A stretch of DNA of 8,114 nt from contig JAUIJQ010000119.1 in the NCBI GenBank assembly GCA_030431165.1, positions 1-8,114 on the forward strand, read 5' to 3'. This DNA comes from Rhodothermia bacterium. Lineage in GTDB: Bacteria; Bacteroidota; Rhodothermia; Rhodothermales; JABDKH01. The translations under genes and the position numbers were made by a program. The notes beneath the pieces are model-generated. The model worked only from the letters and a program-made list of their open reading frames with translations, searched no databases and was not told where the DNA came from. Of the stretch, positions 7,140 to 8,114 are shown one piece after another; the stretch's first letter is position 1, and the number at the start of each line of letters is the position of its first letter.

Positions 7140-8114
7140 ATGGCCATATCCGGCATTCTCCGGCGACTTTCTGGACACCTCGTCCCGGCACGGGCGTCCA
7201 CGCAGACGTGGATGGTGCTCACATTCGTGTTCTTCGTCGGCATCGCCGTTATAGCCGTAACGGCGTACGTGCTGTTCGTTCTGCGGGCCGAAATCAACCA
7301 GGCGCTGAACAAGACCCTCGTTGAGCAGGCGCAGCGTATCGTGTTTCAGGTCGACCGCGCTGCCACGGCTGACGTGCGTGGTCAGGTCGTTGGCAACATC
7401 GCGCGCTACGCAGACATGCGCATAACCGTTGCGTTCCAGGACTCGGTAATGTGGGACGCTGAGGGGCCGAAGTTCGCCGTCGGGCGATTGTTGTCGTTTG
7501 AGCCCGAAATGAAGACGGCGTTCATCAACGAGAACGAGATCGTCGTCCACCCGAACAGCCTTGGCGAGCCCGTCTATTACGTTACGACGCACCTGCCCGA
7601 GACGGGGTTTGTGATCCGCGTCGGCCAGCGGACGCCACCGCTTCTGAACCTGGTGAACAGGATGAAGACGACGCTCGTGGTCGGGATGATCATGGCGCTT
7701 TTCCTCGCCCTCCTTGGAAGCTGGATCGCATCGCAGCGTGTCGTGTCGCCCTTGCAGCGCATTCGCAACAGCGCACGAAGTATCAGTGAGGGCAACCTCG
7801 ACCAGGAAATTCTCGTCGAGTCGCGTGCCAGCGAATTCATCGATCTTGCCGACAGCCTGAACCGCATGTCGGATGGCTTTCGAGAAAAGATCGATGAGCT
7901 CGAGCGCATGGCGCGTGTCCAGAATGAGTTCATCGGAAACGTCTCGCACGAGGTGCGCAACCCGATCTTCGCTGTTGGCGGTTACCTCGAGGCGCTGGCG
8001 ACATCTTCCCTGAGCGAAGACCAGCGCAAGCTCTATGCCCGCAAGGCGATAACAAACCTCCAGCGTCTCAACACACTGTTCAACGATCTTATTGAAATTG
8101 CGCAGCTTGAGTAT
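7140..8114 (+). CDS. Membrane sensor histidine kinase, N-terminal part (cut by window edge)
   Basis: Partner kinase of the preceding response regulator. Exactly 325 codons are in the window and the frame is open to the edge; the catalytic ATPase domain is missing only because the window ends. Domain order: cytoplasmic tail 1-23, transmembrane helix about 24-48 (VLTFVFFVGIAVIAV), extracytoplasmic sensor about 49-175, second transmembrane helix about 178-197 (TLVVGMIMALFLALLG), HAMP about 197-250 (RVVSPLQRIRNSARSISEGNL), then the HisKA dimerization domain from about 260. The H-box is FIGNVSHEVRNPI with phosphoacceptor H270; the usual SHELRTP is changed at two positions (Val for Leu, Asn for Thr). 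The sensor segment RITVAFQDSVMWDAEG followed later by YVTTHLPETGFVIRVG resembles the single-Cache-like sensors of PhoR-type kinases; its ligand is unknown. The start is ATG at 7140, with only a weak GCGAG upstream. The regulator-then-kinase order and 24-bp spacing indicate cotranscription. Confidence 0.95.
   Translation, partial: MAISGILRRLSGHLVPARASTQTWMVLTFVFFVGIAVIAVTAYVLFVLRAEINQALNKTLVEQAQRIVFQVDRAATADVRGQVVGNIARYADMRITVAFQDSVMWDAEGPKFAVGRLLSFEPEMKTAFINENEIVVHPNSLGEPVYYVTTHLPETGFVIRVGQRTPPLLNLVNRMKTTLVVGMIMALFLALLGSWIASQRVVSPLQRIRNSARSISEGNLDQEILVESRASEFIDLADSLNRMSDGFREKIDELERMARVQNEFIGNVSHEVRNPIFAVGGYLEALATSSLSEDQRKLYARKAITNLQRLNTLFNDLIEIAQLEY

Noticed and set aside
6387..7949. A 520-codon open frame on the minus strand opposite the response regulator and kinase
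   Set aside because: It is fully antisense to two genes with strong family motifs. Its translation is rich in Arg, His, Asp and Leu without any recognizable domain. Long antisense frames are common in GC-rich genes.

Overview
The window is a compact, GC-rich (roughly 60% by eye) bacterial chromosome segment. It holds seven protein-coding genes, all assignable to known families, with little intergenic space. I see no RNA gene, insertion sequence, CRISPR array, phage gene or origin. The taxonomic hints are indirect. None of the seven starts has a clear GGAGG-type ribosome binding site. The alanine racemase carries CMDM and R-I-GIGLYG motif variants that I associate with Bacteroidota-type enzymes. 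A secreted S9B dipeptidyl peptidase is also common in that group. Together with the high GC, this suggests a Rhodothermota/Bacteroidota-type organism (for example a marine or halophilic Rhodothermales relative). This is an inference, not a demonstration.

Layout. Positions 1-656 (minus) hold the N-terminal 218 codons of D-alanine--D-alanine ligase (ddl), cut by the window edge. After a 56-bp divergent gap, a metallophosphoesterase runs on the plus strand (713-1414, TTG start). It converges on dihydroorotase (pyrC, 1464-2756, minus). Upstream of pyrC on the same strand, 64 bp away, is an exported dipeptidyl-peptidase IV-like serine peptidase (2821-5109 or 5124, minus). Divergent from that, alanine racemase (alr, 5207-6331, plus) is followed by an OmpR-type response regulator (6405-7115) and its membrane histidine kinase (7140 to beyond 8114), both on the plus strand.

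How the genes fit together. Alr makes D-alanine and Ddl joins two D-alanines for the peptidoglycan stem peptide, so two consecutive steps of wall precursor synthesis lie about 4.5 kb apart but in separate transcription units. PyrC performs the third step of de novo pyrimidine synthesis. The peptidase probably removes X-Pro or X-Ala dipeptides from peptides outside the cytoplasm. The response regulator and kinase form a two-component pair with an extracytoplasmic sensor region of unknown ligand. The region reads as housekeeping chromosome. I found no convincing undescribed system; the findings are modest points about starts, leaders and atypical motif residues.
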